Assembly: GCA_963821715.1 (NCBI GenBank)
Contig: CAWGET010000002.1
Span: forward strand, 186,001 to 250,000
Direction of reading: 5' to 3'
Length of the DNA: 64,000 bases
Source of the DNA: CAWGET01 sp963821715
Lineage (GTDB): Bacteria; Bacteroidota; Ignavibacteria; Ignavibacteriales; Melioribacteraceae
A program made the position numbers and the translations under genes. Within the stretch, counting starts at the first letter, position 1, and each line of letters opens with the position of its first letter. The notes under the pieces were generated by a model. The model did not search any database, was not told the DNA's origin, and saw nothing but the letters and a program-made list of their open reading frames with translations. Positions 1 to 9,822 of this stretch are shown here, one piece after another.

Positions 1-62
1 CCCTCTCCATACTAAGGACGATCTCGAAGGGATTTCTATAGCAGGACGGAGGGCGAGGTTGT
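1..62. repeat. Degenerate copy of the intergenic CTCTCC/GGAGAG repeat
   Basis: This stretch lies downstream of the first RND gene and contains no gene. It reads as an eroded, inverted copy of the repeat at 4571-4690. Its end GAGGGCGAGGTTG matches the reverse complement of CAACCTCACCCTC there at 12 of 13 bases, and it opens with CCCTCTCC followed by a TACTAAGGA segment. It is probably non-coding. It could be part of a larger element that continues left of the window. Confidence 0.45.
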
Positions 63-101
63 GAAGCTGAAGTTAAAACGAGGATTTATTAGATGCTTCT
101 G

Positions 102-3100
102 CTAATCTTTAAATATTTTTGTAGAATAAGAATAAAATAGTGGTATGAAGAATACCGTAATCAATGCAGATAATGATATTCCGCCGATAACACTTATACT
201 TAGACTTTTCCAAAATGCCGCTTCGGAGCCAAGCCAAAGAGGAAGCAAAGCTCCTGCTGTCGTAAGAGTAGTTGTAACAATTGGACGTAGCCGATCATAG
301 CTTAATTCAATTAACTTCTGAATGGAACCGCTGTTTAAATGTTTGGATAAATAATCCACAAGAATAATTGAGTTATTCACCGCCAATCCAATCAACAAGA
401 GCATTCCGGCATAAGCGCCGCGGTCTATACTGTTTTCGGTGAAATAGAATACGAAAATTACTCCGATAACAGCAAACGGCAGAATGGAAATTATGAGAAA
501 CGGTTTTTTAAGGGATTCAAACAGGCTCGCGGAAATCATAAAAATTAAAATTGCGGCGATGATTATAATCCATAAAATTTCCGCTTCTTCTTCTTTGCCG
601 AACATAAACTGAAAATCCCGCGGCGCAATTGTGTATCCTTCCGGAATAGAAATATTTTCTATCGTTCTATCTACAAATTCTTTTCCGTATTTATAGGGAC
701 CTTTATAATCGAAGGATATCATTCTGGCATATTGCTGGTCTTCCCTGTTAATTGCGCTAAGAACTTTTTTTTCTTCAAAATTTATTAACTCGCCCACTTT
801 AAAATAACCGTCGCCGTTTGCGGAAATTATGGCGTTTTTAATTTCGTCCAATTGTATTTCATCATAATTATCGTATTTAATTGAATATGAAATCTCGTCG
901 TTCCCGACGCTAAATTTATTGTGGGAGATATTTCCTCTTGTAGATTTGGATATTGTATTGAAAATTTCATCCACGGAAATATGATTTTTCACAAGATTCT
1001 GCCGGTCGATAATGCCGACAATTTCGAACATATCTTTATTTCTAAAACTTAAGGATCTATCGATATCAATATTATCGATACGCGGATTTTTGGAGATCAT
1101 TTCTCTATATTCTTCCGCAATTTCTTTAATTCTTTCGTAATTAAATCCTTTAACAATAACTGAATTGGAAATCATCGTTCCGCCGCCGCTGGAAAATCCG
1201 GGGCCGAACCCGTAAACGCTCACATTCAATCCGCCTATTCTCGAAGCGAAAACGCTTAAATAATTTTTCAGGATGTAAGGGAAAGCGGACTTATTTTGTT
1301 TTTCATCGAACTCGACTCTCAGGTAAGCGTTCTCTTCGCTAAAAACATTTGCAGTCAGCGTTTTTATTCTATCGCGGTAAACGAGAATTTCTTCTTCAAA
1401 ATTTTTTGTTAATCTATTTATCCTGCTTATTTCGTTTCCGTGCGGAAGATTAAGCCGGACAATTATAAATGTCGGCTCATTATATTTCCATAACTCTCCG
1501 CGCGAAACTTGATTAAAGAAAAGATTAAGAGCGCCGCCGAACGCATAATTAACGTAAGGTTTTGCTTCGGAGTAAAATTGTGAATCAAAAATCGGATTGT
1601 AGATTTCTTTAACAACCGGAGTTTCTATTCTGCTTGGAAGAAGCCAAACCGGCAGTCCGATTAATAAAATTAAAAAAAGAAACGCAATTTTTTTTTGGGC
1701 GATAATTTTCTTCATCAAAAAGAAATAGCTTTTAAAGAAAAAGCTTTTTTTATGAAGAGTTTTATTCTTTGCTGATTTGGTTTTTGGAACAAGTTTAAGC
1801 CGGAAGGCTTTTCGGTTTTTAAATTTTATATAAAGCGCGGGAATTATTGTAAATGACACAATAAGCGAAGCGGCGAGCGTGAATACAATTCCAAGAGCGA
1901 ATTGTTCAAAATAAACGCGCAGTTCGCCCGTTAAAAATAAGAGCGGAAGAAAAACCGCTATCGTTGTTAAGGTTGACGCGAAAACCGGAAAGAAAATATC
2001 TTTTAATCTTACGGCAAGTTTTTTAATTCCATCGTTCGACTCGAATTTATCGAGATAATCTATTACAACAATCGAATTATCCACCATAAATCCGAATCCG
2101 AGCACAAAGGCGGAAATGGTTAAAATGTTCAAAGTTATTTCGAACAGATAAAAAAGCCCGAATGAAAATAGAAGCGAATATGCTATTGAAGCAAGTATTA
2201 TAATCGTATAGCTGATTTTTCTGAATATTATAAGAAGAAGCAGAATAATAATAATTAAAGAAAAAACGGCGCCGCTGTAAAGTTCGCCCAATTCGTTTCT
2301 AACATTTTCGCTTTTATCAATTTCCTTTTGAATTTTATAACCGGCGGGAAAAAGCGGGATAAGTTCTTCCATTTTTTCCGTAACCAGTTCGGCGGTTTTT
2401 AAAGTATTAACTCCCGGTTCCTTATCTATTATTAAAGAAACGGTTTCTTTTCCGTTTATGCGGTAATAACTCGCCGGTTCTTTGTAATCGTAAATAACTT
2501 TACCGATATCTTTAATTTTTATCGAAGTATTATTTACGTTTTTTACAATTTGCTCTTCTATTATTTTCGCGTCGGAAATATTATTATTAATTTTGACGAA
2601 AAATTGAGAACCGGAATTTTTTATGAAACCGGCGGATAAAATTTCTTCCGAATTATCTACGGCTTCCGAAATTTGCGCGTTAGTAACGCCGAATTGCTTT
2701 GCCTTTTCAAAATCGATAAGAACAAGAATTGTTCTTTCTTCGCCGCCTCTTATTTCCGCGTTGGAAACTCCGTTAACCGAAAGCAATGGAAGAAGAATAT
2801 TTTCCTTTAAAAGTTTTCTTATTTCGCCGGCGTTTTCATTTGCTGAAACCGTATATGTGATAAAACCCTGTAAATCTTTAAAATCGTCCGGTATATAAGG
2901 AGAAACCCGCGGAATTCCAACGCCGTAGGGGAGTTCTTTTTTTATCGCGTATAGTTTTTCATTTATTTCGATTAGAGCGAAATCCATATCTGTATCGGGA
3001 TGAAATTCGAGGTCGATAGAAGCGTTTCCTTCGGTGGAAACGGAAGATATTTTCTTTACTCCTTTTATTGAAGCGAGCTCCGCCTCAATCGGCGAAGTAA

Positions 3101-3290
3101 GATGAGCTTCAACAGCTTCCGGAGATACGCCGAACCAGGAAACGCTTATATTCAATTTAGGAATTTCGGCGCCGGGGGAAAGTTCGACCGGAAGATTAAA
3201 CAAAGAAACCATTCCGACAACCGCGACTACAAGAAAAAACATAGCCGCCGTAACCGGTTTGGAAATAAATATGTAGAAGAGGTTTTTCAT
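102..3290 (-). CDS. Efflux RND transporter permease subunit (second permease of the cluster)
   Basis: This is an inner-membrane proton-driven pump of the resistance-nodulation-division (AcrB/CusA) superfamily, 1062 aa, the usual length. The order of parts is typical: TM1 at about 12-33, a large periplasmic loop, TM2-6 at about 335-505, TM7 near 545, a second periplasmic loop and a TM8-12 block at the C terminus. The TM4 motif GFMVDNSIVVIDYL (about residue 400) carries the acidic residue used for proton relay. The matching C-terminal helix has VNNSIILVDYL. The gene follows the adaptor at 3312-4535 by 21 bases and so is probably in the same transcript. It starts at ATG. The substrate cannot be read from sequence. 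It is only distantly similar to the permease at 4905-8201, which suggests either a heteromeric pump or two pumps sharing one adaptor. Confidence 0.95.
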   Translation of the reverse strand: MKNLFYIFISKPVTAAMFFLVVAVVGMVSLFNLPVELSPGAEIPKLNISVSWFGVSPEAVEAHLTSPIEAELASIKGVKKISSVSTEGNASIDLEFHPDTDMDFALIEINEKLYAIKKELPYGVGIPRVSPYIPDDFKDLQGFITYTVSANENAGEIRKLLKENILLPLLSVNGVSNAEIRGGEERTILVLIDFEKAKQFGVTNAQISEAVDNSEEILSAGFIKNSGSQFFVKINNNISDAKIIEEQIVKNVNNTSIKIKDIGKVIYDYKEPASYYRINGKETVSLIIDKEPGVNTLKTAELVTEKMEELIPLFPAGYKIQKEIDKSENVRNELGELYSGAVFSLIIIILLLLIIFRKISYTIIILASIAYSLLFSFGLFYLFEITLNILTISAFVLGFGFMVDNSIVVIDYLDKFESNDGIKKLAVRLKDIFFPVFASTLTTIAVFLPLLFLTGELRVYFEQFALGIVFTLAASLIVSFTIIPALYIKFKNRKAFRLKLVPKTKSAKNKTLHKKSFFFKSYFFLMKKIIAQKKIAFLFLILLIGLPVWLLPSRIETPVVKEIYNPIFDSQFYSEAKPYVNYAFGGALNLFFNQVSRGELWKYNEPTFIIVRLNLPHGNEISRINRLTKNFEEEILVYRDRIKTLTANVFSEENAYLRVEFDEKQNKSAFPYILKNYLSVFASRIGGLNVSVYGFGPGFSSGGGTMISNSVIVKGFNYERIKEIAEEYREMISKNPRIDNIDIDRSLSFRNKDMFEIVGIIDRQNLVKNHISVDEIFNTISKSTRGNISHNKFSVGNDEISYSIKYDNYDEIQLDEIKNAIISANGDGYFKVGELINFEEKKVLSAINREDQQYARMISFDYKGPYKYGKEFVDRTIENISIPEGYTIAPRDFQFMFGKEEEAEILWIIIIAAILIFMISASLFESLKKPFLIISILPFAVIGVIFVFYFTENSIDRGAYAGMLLLIGLAVNNSIILVDYLSKHLNSGSIQKLIELSYDRLRPIVTTTLTTAGALLPLWLGSEAAFWKSLSISVIGGISLSALITVFFIPLFYSYSTKIFKD

Positions 3291-3311
3291 TTATTTTTTA
3301 GAAAATGATTT

Positions 3312-4535
3312 TCACTCATTCACCACATCAATCTTTGCGTCGTGAGCAAGCGTATATTGTCCTTCAATTATTATTTCGTCTCCGGCGTTTATGCCGTTTT
3401 TTATTTCCAGAAATTCGTCATTCTCTTCTCCGATATCGACGTAAACCCATTTGGCGAGACTGTCTTCAACCCGGAATACGAGGTTTCTTTTATCTCTAAC
3501 AAGTAAAGCCTCTTTTGGAACAAGAAGCCGGTCTTCCAAAATTTGAGTTTCTATACTTACCGAAGCGAACATTCCCGGTTTTACTTTAGCGGACGGATTT
3601 TTTAATTTTACGGTAATTTCGCTTGTCCGCGTTTCCTCGTCAACGTAAGGACTAATGTATAACACAGTTCCTTCAAAATGAGAATCGGGCAAAGCGGATA
3701 TTTCCACTTCTACTTTATTTCCTTTTTCAATAAATGCTACTTCATTTTCCAGAATTCCGACATCTATCAGCAATTCTGAATTGTCTATCAGCTTAAATAA
3801 TTTTTCTCCGCTGGAAATTCTCTGTCCTTCGGAAAGATGAAAGTCGCCGATAACTCCGCCGAACGGAGCTGTAATTTCGGTATATTCAATATCGAGCAGA
3901 GCGCGTTCTTTTGCGTTTTGCGCGCGGCTTATTCCGCTTTTATTCATAATTAAATCTTCGCGTCTTCCGCCGGTAAAAATTAATTGAAGGTCCAGACTAT
4001 CTTTAAGCCGGCTATAAACAGCTTCGTCCAATGCGTTGTTTTTATATTTTTCTTCCAAATCTTCAAGCTGCGATTGAATCGCGAGCGCGGCTTCGTTTTT
4101 TGTGGAATCGAGAACGGAATATTTTGTTAGGAAGTAATACTCAACGCGCGCCTCAACAAGTTTATCGTCCGCTTCGTTAAGCAAAATTTTAAATTCTCTA
4201 TCGTCAAGTTTTAGAAGCAGATCTCCTTTTTGAACTTTCTTACCTTCAAAAATATTTACTTTTTCAACTACGCTGTTTATTTTTGAAGTGACTTCGATTG
4301 CCCGCGCCGCTCTTACCAAACCGTTAGCTTTTGTAGTTTTAATAAGATCTCCGGTAAATGCATCCGCAGTTTGGACTTTAAAAACTACGTCGTCCAGTTT
4401 TTCATAGTTTACTTCCACATTTCCCCCGGCGATTTCATCTTCCGTTTTGTTGTTATTTTGGATGATTATCATTCCGGCAATTGCCGCCGCAATTACAAAA
4501 AACGCGATTAGTATGTAAGTTAGTTTGATTTTCAT
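3312..4535 (-). CDS. Efflux RND transporter periplasmic adaptor subunit (membrane fusion protein)
   Basis: This 407 aa protein is a periplasmic adaptor that links an RND permease to an outer-membrane channel. An N-terminal membrane anchor (about 5-27) is followed by the first biotinyl-lipoyl half (about 85-115, ending GDLLLKLDDREF). An alpha-helical hairpin follows (about 115-215), then the second lipoyl half (TAPFGGVIGDFHLSEGQ, about 220-240) and beta-barrel and membrane-proximal domains. The TAPF.G.IG signature is characteristic of the family. It sits between the two permease genes on the same strand. No outer-membrane TolC-type gene is visible in the window. It could lie left of base 1 or elsewhere. 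Confidence 0.95.
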   Translation of the reverse strand: MKIKLTYILIAFFVIAAAIAGMIIIQNNNKTEDEIAGGNVEVNYEKLDDVVFKVQTADAFTGDLIKTTKANGLVRAARAIEVTSKINSVVEKVNIFEGKKVQKGDLLLKLDDREFKILLNEADDKLVEARVEYYFLTKYSVLDSTKNEAALAIQSQLEDLEEKYKNNALDEAVYSRLKDSLDLQLIFTGGRREDLIMNKSGISRAQNAKERALLDIEYTEITAPFGGVIGDFHLSEGQRISSGEKLFKLIDNSELLIDVGILENEVAFIEKGNKVEVEISALPDSHFEGTVLYISPYVDEETRTSEITVKLKNPSAKVKPGMFASVSIETQILEDRLLVPKEALLVRDKRNLVFRVEDSLAKWVYVDIGEENDEFLEIKNGINAGDEIIIEGQYTLAHDAKIDVVNE

Positions 4536-4570
4536 TTTTTATTTTAGTTTTTTTGGTTTATAGCTCTTTT

Positions 4571-4690
4571 CAACCTCACCCTCGGTCCCTCTCCTTGTTA
4601 AGGAGAGGGAAGTTTTTTTGCGCTGTATCTCCCCTTCTCCTTGATAAGGAGAGAGCTGTCCCGACTTGTCGGGAGGTTGGGGTGAGGTCG
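4571..4690. repeat. Intergenic composite repeat with hairpins and TCCCGAC/GTCGGGA palindrome
   Basis: This lies in the 369-base gap between the two RND operon halves. First there is a 10-bp stem CCCTCTCCTT/AAGGAGAGGG (4587-4609) followed by a run of seven T, which would act as a terminator on the plus strand. Next comes a second CTCCTT/AAGGAG stem, then the palindrome TCCCGACTTGTCGGGA (4659-4674), then GAGGTTGGGGTGAGGTCGC. The last 50 or so bases recur almost identically at 15930-15983. The palindrome recurs inside the broken tRNA at 59814. It looks like a dispersed miniature repeat, not a gene-specific site. Confidence 0.75.
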
Positions 4691-4747
4691 CAAAATTTAA
4701 CTTTGAAAAGCAAAAAGATAAATTAAATAGCTTATTTTTGTTAGTCT

Positions 4748-4767
4748 CCCATAGCTAAACCTATGGG
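4748..4767. repeat. Perfect hairpin CCCATAG/CTATGGG
   Basis: The 7-bp inverted repeat CCCATAG-ctaaac-CTATGGG lies in the RND intergenic gap. No T-run follows on either strand, so it is not a standard terminator. It resembles the other short palindromes with different stem sequences scattered through the window's intergenic DNA. Confidence 0.6.
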
Positions 4768-4884
4768 CTGTAAAACAAGATCAAAAAAAAGTTTTTAATT
4801 ACAACTTCACCCCTTTGGCTTTTATCTCCATTCTTTCAATTTATCGTCTGTATTTCTGATATAATCTCTACTTTTATCAAAAGC

Positions 4885-4904
4885 CGCAGACTGGAAAGTC
4901 TGCG
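4885..4904 (-). terminator. Hairpin abutting the stop codon of the upstream RND permease
   Basis: A perfect 8-bp stem CGCAGACT-GGAA-AGTCTGCG begins directly after the TAA of the 4905-8201 gene. On the minus strand it is followed by GGCTTTTGAT, a weak T-run, so termination or 3'-end protection is possible. Equally it may be a member of the dispersed palindrome set. Confidence 0.5.
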
Positions 4905-7900
4905 TTACTTTTTAGAATACCTCTCCAAAATTGAATAAAGAACCGGAATTATTATTAAAGTTAAAATAGTCGCGGAAATTAATCCGCCTGCGACCGCGAG
5001 CGCGAGAGATATACGCAGTTGAGTAGCCGCGCCGATTCCAATCATCATCGGGATGAAACCGAATATTACGGTTAAACTATTCATTACAATGGGACGAAAA
5101 CGGTCGTATCCCGCTTGTAAAATCGCATCCTGCACATTTAAGCCTTCTTTTCTTTTGCGCAAAATAAATTCCACTTTTACAACGGCGTCGTTATCGGCAA
5201 TTCCTACCAGAATAATCAATCCCATTAACGAAATTATGCTTAAACTTTCGCCCGTTATGTATAAAATTAAAATACCTCCAACCAAACCCAACGGAACGGA
5301 AAAAATAATTATAAAAGGATAGAGTAAAGATTCAAATTCCGATGCGAGAATCATATACATCAGCAAAACGGAAATTAATAAGGCGATATAAAGTTTGGAA
5401 AAAGATGCTTCAATTTCTTCGTTTACGCCGCCGATTGTTATAATCTCTTCCTTAGTTTTCGGAAGATCGTTTATTAAATTTTGAAGAGAATTTACAACCG
5501 ATTCAACATTTTCATCTTCAACGTCAACATAAATCGAAAGTATTCTCGATTGATCTTCCCGCTTTATTTCGGCGTAAGTTTCGGTTCTTTCCAGATCTAT
5601 TAAAGCGCTTATTTTAACTTTTCTGTCATTGGATTTAACTTCAGCCGATAAAATTTTATCCACATTATCTTTATTTTCTTCGCCGGTAGTAACGCGCACG
5701 GCAACCTTTTTATCGAAATCAGAAAAATATGTAGCTTCCATTCCTTTCACCATCGAAACAATCGTATTTACCACATCGTTAATGTTTACTCCGTAAGCGT
5801 GTATCTTTTCCCTGTCAATTTTTACGGAGTAACCCGGAAGTCCTTTTTCCAAACCCAAAACAATTTCTTTAATTCCTTTAATATTTTCTCTTTCAACTTT
5901 GGCGGTTATCAATTCGGCTTTCTGAATCGCGTTTTCTATATTTTTATTTTTCAGTTTTATTTCTATATCATATTCGGAAGGAGCAACCATCTGCGAAAAA
6001 CCGGTTTTAACCTGCTTGAAGGAGTAATCAATTCCGGAAAGATTTGCCAGAGCTTTTCTGATACTTTCGCGCGCGGAGTAATAATTTTTGTAAGATTTTA
6101 ATTTGACGATTAAATTGGTTTTATTTACCGAGATCTGTTCCTTATTCAAAAAGTCGAATTCGTTAACCCGCCCGATGTTGGATACAATATTTTGCACAGC
6201 CGGAATTTTTAAGATCGTTTTCTCGATGCTGGAAGTTATTTCCGCGTTACCTCTAAGCGAGGTTCCTTCCGGGAAAATTAGCTCCACAATAAATTCGTCC
6301 TGAGCCGCTTCCGGGATGAACTCCTTCTTAATATCCAAAGCTGCTAGAACGGTAAGAATAAGAAGAATTACGGAAACGGCTATTACTTTTATTTTATTAT
6401 TCAGCGACCATAAAAGAAGCCGCTCATAATGAAAAATTAACCTTTCCATCCGTTCATCTATAAAAAGAAAAAATTTGTTAAATCTTTTTTCCGACCAATC
6501 CGACGATCGGAGATATATTTTAACGGCTGAGTATTTCAATCCTTTAAATAGAAGTTTGAATGGAAGAGCGGCATAGAATCTTGTTTTCTTTACGAAGCCC
6601 GGATTTGCCGGTTTTTCTATTTGGATGTAATTTGATTGATATTTCGACTTCTCAATTTCTATAAAACTTTTGCGCGAAACAATCATCGGAATAAGCGTAA
6701 GCGAAGCGAGAATAGACGCTGAAAGGGAGAATACAATAGCAAGCGATTGGTCTCTGAAAATTTCGCCGGAAATTCCTCTTACAAAAATAAGCGGAAGAAA
6801 CACTACAATAGTTGTAAGCGTAGCGGCAACAACCGGCATCGAAACTTCCTGCGCGCCGATAAGAGCCGCTTTCCGCATCGGCAGTCCGGTTTTTCTGTGC
6901 CGCATTATATTCTCGATAACAATAATTGAATTATCGAGAAGCATTCCTATTCCGACCGCTATTCCGCCCAGGGAAATTATATTAAAATTGATTTGAAATA
7001 AATACATCAGTAGAATTGTTATTACAAGCGACGCCGGAATTGTAACCGCGATTGCGAATATATTTCTTAAACTGCCGAGGAAGAAAAAAAGAACCAGCGT
7101 TGCAAGAATACCGCCGTATAAAATTTCCTGTTTAACGTTGGCTATCGCGTCTTCAATAAAACCGGATTGATCCGAAACAATAAGCGCCTCAAATTCCGGA
7201 TATTCATTCTGCAATATTTTTATTACGTCTTTAACTTTTTCGGCAATAGTTACCGTGTTTGCTTCAGGTTGTTTATAAATTAAAATTCCGACTGTTTCAG
7301 AGCCGTTTAAGCGCGTTAATCCTTCTCTTTCCTTAAAGTTATCTTTAATATCTGCAATATCTTTTAGAAAAATTACCGAACCGTTTCCGGAATATTTAAT
7401 TATCGTGTTCCCTATTTCTTCGGTATTCGTAAATTCGCCGAAAGTGCGCAAAGAATAACGGAAAAGACCTTTCATTATTTTGCCCGCGGGCAGATTAATA
7501 TTGGATGATTTTAGCGCCTGAGATACTTCGCCGTAAGTAATATTATAATTCCGTAATTTAACCGGCTCCAGCTCTACAATAATTTCCCTTTCAATTCCGC
7601 CGGTTAATAGCGCCTGCGCAACTCCGTCTATCTGTTCTAAGCGTCGTTTAAAAGTTACGCGCGCGTTTTCTTTTAATTCAATTAATTTTTCTATTTCTTG
7701 TTCGGATGAACCGTGATCTACAAATATAACGTCCGGATTGAATTCGTTCTCCCGCGATCTCTTTTTATACGAAAGAACGAGCGAAAGAATCGGCGAAGCG
7801 GAAGGATCGGCGCGGATTATCGTCGGTCTTCCGGCTTCGCGCGGCAGAGCGAAACTTACATTGTCTAATTTTTCCCGCAGTTGAAGGAGCGCTATATCCA

Positions 7901-8201
7901 TATCCGTTCCCCACACAAAATCTACTGAAATTACGGATATATTTTCTTTGGATAAGGAAGATATTTTCTTCACTCCGTTTACCGTTCCCACCGCGGCTTC
8001 CAAAGGTTCGGTTACAAGTTTTTCAATCTCTTCGGGCGTGGCGTTTTGGTAAGTTGTCTGGATAGCAAGATGCGGAAGATAAACATTCGGCAGCAGATCA
8101 ATCCCAAGCTGATTGAATGCAAATAAGCCCAAAAATCCCAACGCCAGAAAAAGCATTACGGTTGAGACCGGACGTGATATTGAAATTTGAGAAATTGACA
8201 A
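4905..8201 (-). CDS. Efflux RND transporter permease subunit (first permease of the cluster)
   Basis: This is an inner-membrane RND-superfamily pump of 1098 aa. TM1 lies at about 12-31 and is followed by a pore/docking loop with the family pattern LPNVYLPHLAIQTTY (about 37-51). TM2-6 lie at about 355-510 and contain GIGMLLDNSIIVIENIMRH with the proton-relay acid. TM8-12 contain GIADNDAVVKVEFILRKRK. The initiator is TTG with a GGAA-type ribosome site upstream, in line with the other TTG starts in this window. It is probably the first gene of the pump cluster, since the adaptor and second permease follow on the same strand after the 369-base repeat-filled gap. The upstream region holds the conserved motif at 8277-8336. 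No substrate is inferred. Confidence 0.95.
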   Translation of the reverse strand: MSISQISISRPVSTVMLFLALGFLGLFAFNQLGIDLLPNVYLPHLAIQTTYQNATPEEIEKLVTEPLEAAVGTVNGVKKISSLSKENISVISVDFVWGTDMDIALLQLREKLDNVSFALPREAGRPTIIRADPSASPILSLVLSYKKRSRENEFNPDVIFVDHGSSEQEIEKLIELKENARVTFKRRLEQIDGVAQALLTGGIEREIIVELEPVKLRNYNITYGEVSQALKSSNINLPAGKIMKGLFRYSLRTFGEFTNTEEIGNTIIKYSGNGSVIFLKDIADIKDNFKEREGLTRLNGSETVGILIYKQPEANTVTIAEKVKDVIKILQNEYPEFEALIVSDQSGFIEDAIANVKQEILYGGILATLVLFFFLGSLRNIFAIAVTIPASLVITILLMYLFQINFNIISLGGIAVGIGMLLDNSIIVIENIMRHRKTGLPMRKAALIGAQEVSMPVVAATLTTIVVFLPLIFVRGISGEIFRDQSLAIVFSLSASILASLTLIPMIVSRKSFIEIEKSKYQSNYIQIEKPANPGFVKKTRFYAALPFKLLFKGLKYSAVKIYLRSSDWSEKRFNKFFLFIDERMERLIFHYERLLLWSLNNKIKVIAVSVILLILTVLAALDIKKEFIPEAAQDEFIVELIFPEGTSLRGNAEITSSIEKTILKIPAVQNIVSNIGRVNEFDFLNKEQISVNKTNLIVKLKSYKNYYSARESIRKALANLSGIDYSFKQVKTGFSQMVAPSEYDIEIKLKNKNIENAIQKAELITAKVERENIKGIKEIVLGLEKGLPGYSVKIDREKIHAYGVNINDVVNTIVSMVKGMEATYFSDFDKKVAVRVTTGEENKDNVDKILSAEVKSNDRKVKISALIDLERTETYAEIKREDQSRILSIYVDVEDENVESVVNSLQNLINDLPKTKEEIITIGGVNEEIEASFSKLYIALLISVLLMYMILASEFESLLYPFIIIFSVPLGLVGGILILYITGESLSIISLMGLIILVGIADNDAVVKVEFILRKRKEGLNVQDAILQAGYDRFRPIVMNSLTVIFGFIPMMIGIGAATQLRISLALAVAGGLISATILTLIIIPVLYSILERYSKK

Positions 8202-8276
8202 ATATTAAATTCCCCGCAAAAATAAAAACTTATGTAAAGCAAAAATAATAAAAAATAATCGTCTTTTTCTTTTAAA

Positions 8277-8336
8277 GACGATTTAAACTAAGTTTTGTTG
8301 GAAATCCATACAAAAATTTATTGAATTTTTTTGAGC
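8277..8336. repeat. Copy 1 of a conserved upstream motif (GACG..TTTAAACT..TTTTGTTGGAA)
   Basis: A block of about 29 bases (GACGATTTAAACTAAG then TTTTGTTGGAA) matches the stretches at 15791 and 17327. It lies 76 bases upstream of the minus-strand RND permease start and just downstream of the NlpC/P60 stop. A CGTCTTT/AAAGACG stem (about 8260-8280) overlaps its left edge. It may be a regulatory site or a duplicated remnant. Confidence 0.55.
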
Positions 8337-8337
8337 T

Positions 8338-8959
8338 CTAAGGAAGGCATAAATATCTCAAGTATGGAGTAACTTTAATTGTTTTTAACGGTTTTCCGAA
8401 AAAGGGATTTTTACCAAACAAATTGTTTATTTTTCTATATGAGACCATATTTACCTTTTTCCCATCCGGATAATCTGACGCATCCCAAACCCAGACATTC
8501 TTTTCATTATCGAAATTAAAAAAAATTGAGACATGTTCTATAACACCATTGCTATCAGCGTCAAAAAAAATAAAATCCCCTTTTTCTAAAGATTTAATAT
8601 CTTGAATATATTCTGAATTATAGCGAAATATCTTATCCGCATCAACATCATTTACGAGATATGCCCCATTCCTAAACCATTTACATCCAATCTCATTATA
8701 TAAAAACACTATGAGACCGGAACAATCAAAACCGGTTTCTGCAGAGTTGCCGCCCAATGAATAAGGTGTTCCCTTTGAGCTTAGTAAGATTATTCATAAA
8801 TATTTCTTTATCTAGACTACCCAAATTTTTTTGAGTATAATCACTTGTACTAACCAGAAAAGGTGGATTATCCTGAGAATTAATATAAAGAATTTTCACT
8901 CTATTCATTGTGATTGGTAGGAAAAAAAAGAATAAAACCGATAATACTATCTTATTAAT
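8338..8959 (-). pseudogene. NlpC/P60 family peptidase, interrupted by a frameshift
   Basis: The protein would be a secreted cysteine peptidase of the NlpC/P60 (CHAP-like papain) fold that cleaves cell-wall or other small peptides. Downstream of about 8775 one frame encodes GTPYSLGGNSAETGFDCSG, which holds the catalytic Cys. The His follows in GVIEHVSIF and a third polar residue lies near WDASD. The first 45 codons (from ATG 8908, ending FMNNLTKLKG) are in the neighbouring frame. Removing one base from AAAGGG at 8771-8776 joins them seamlessly as KLKGTPYSLGG. Codons upstream of ATG 8908 in the same frame encode NKIVLSVLFFFFLPIT, a clear signal peptide, but the only initiators there are ATT 8959 or ATA 8962, 8-11 bases after GGAG. 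This is either a decayed gene or a sequencing indel. It ends the accessory operon. Confidence 0.75.
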
Positions 8960-9246
8960 TATTAAGAGTTCTCCACATTAATTCTGTTAGAAGAATTTTT
9001 GTTTTAAAAAATGTTAAGCAACAACTATGTATAGATTTAAGCTCTCTCTTTAATGTAGATTTTTTATTTGTTCTATCTTATAATAAACGATTCTACTTTC
9101 TTAACATATAATAATTATTCTTCTCATTCATCTTCATATAAAGTTTAAAAGAAGATGATAGAAAAATATTTTGTCTAATATGTTAATTAGAGCGATTATT
9201 AAAACAATGATGGCTAAGAATAAGTTTATAAAGAATATTTAATAAT

Positions 9247-9822
9247 TCAATTATTTTTATAAATCGCATTAAATAAAAAAGTAACACTATTATAATAATT
9301 TTTCGAAATTTCTAATTTACCATTCCTTGCTTTATGAATGGAATAAACGCATCCGTTTTCATCGACAAGAAGAGATACAGGGTTATCAATGGCAATAGGT
9401 AAATTAAATTTGCTTCTAATACTATCCAATATTATAATATTAAATTCAGGGTGAAAATCTTTGAAATAGTCCGGATTCCCCTGATAATATACTCTTAAAT
9501 ATCTACTGTAGTTACTATTAATATCATTTAAAAATTTAATTTCAGATTTCAGACAAGTTCCACAAACATCTTCGCTTAAGAAGGTAATCAAATTTAATGC
9601 AGGTGTATAATTGCTGGTATTAACAATTTTAAAAGGTTTTGAATTGACTTCTGAAAGAATATTATAGTTGTTTTTAGAATTTTCAAGATAGGTAACTTGC
9701 CGCTCAAGTTCCGAAATAATTACTTCCTTTTGAACACCTCTAAAGAGCAGAAAAATATCCAAAATAACTAAAGCTAAGATTATAAAAGATATTAATTTAT
9801 TATTAAACTTCATATTATTCAT
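9247..9822 (-). CDS. Membrane-anchored thioredoxin-like protein with CGTC motif
   Basis: This is a protein of about 190 aa with a short N-terminal membrane anchor (LISFIILALVILDIFLLF, about 10-28) and a predicted coiled stretch. A thioredoxin-like domain follows, starting near LNLITFLSEDVCGTCLKSEI (about 76-95). The CGTC pair has the position and spacing of a thioredoxin/TlpA active site, and the later NPVSLLVDENGCVYSIHK matches the cis-Pro and beta-strand region. It probably acts in the periplasm as a thiol oxidoreductase. It overlaps the end of the propeller gene (TAA at 9815-9817), so it is translationally coupled. ATG 9822 was chosen over TTG 9825. A role in forming or reducing disulfides of the nearby Cys-rich peptide is inference. 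Confidence 0.75.
   Translation of the reverse strand: MNNMKFNNKLISFIILALVILDIFLLFRGVQKEVIISELERQVTYLENSKNNYNILSEVNSKPFKIVNTSNYTPALNLITFLSEDVCGTCLKSEIKFLNDINSNYSRYLRVYYQGNPDYFKDFHPEFNIIILDSIRSKFNLPIAIDNPVSLLVDENGCVYSIHKARNGKLEISKNYYNSVTFLFNAIYKNN

Noticed and set aside
2623..2898. Plus-strand open frames opposite the RND permease (also 5053, 5799, 6670 and others)
   Set aside because: They are mirror frames of strong RND coding sequence with conserved motifs on the minus strand; no signal or family match.
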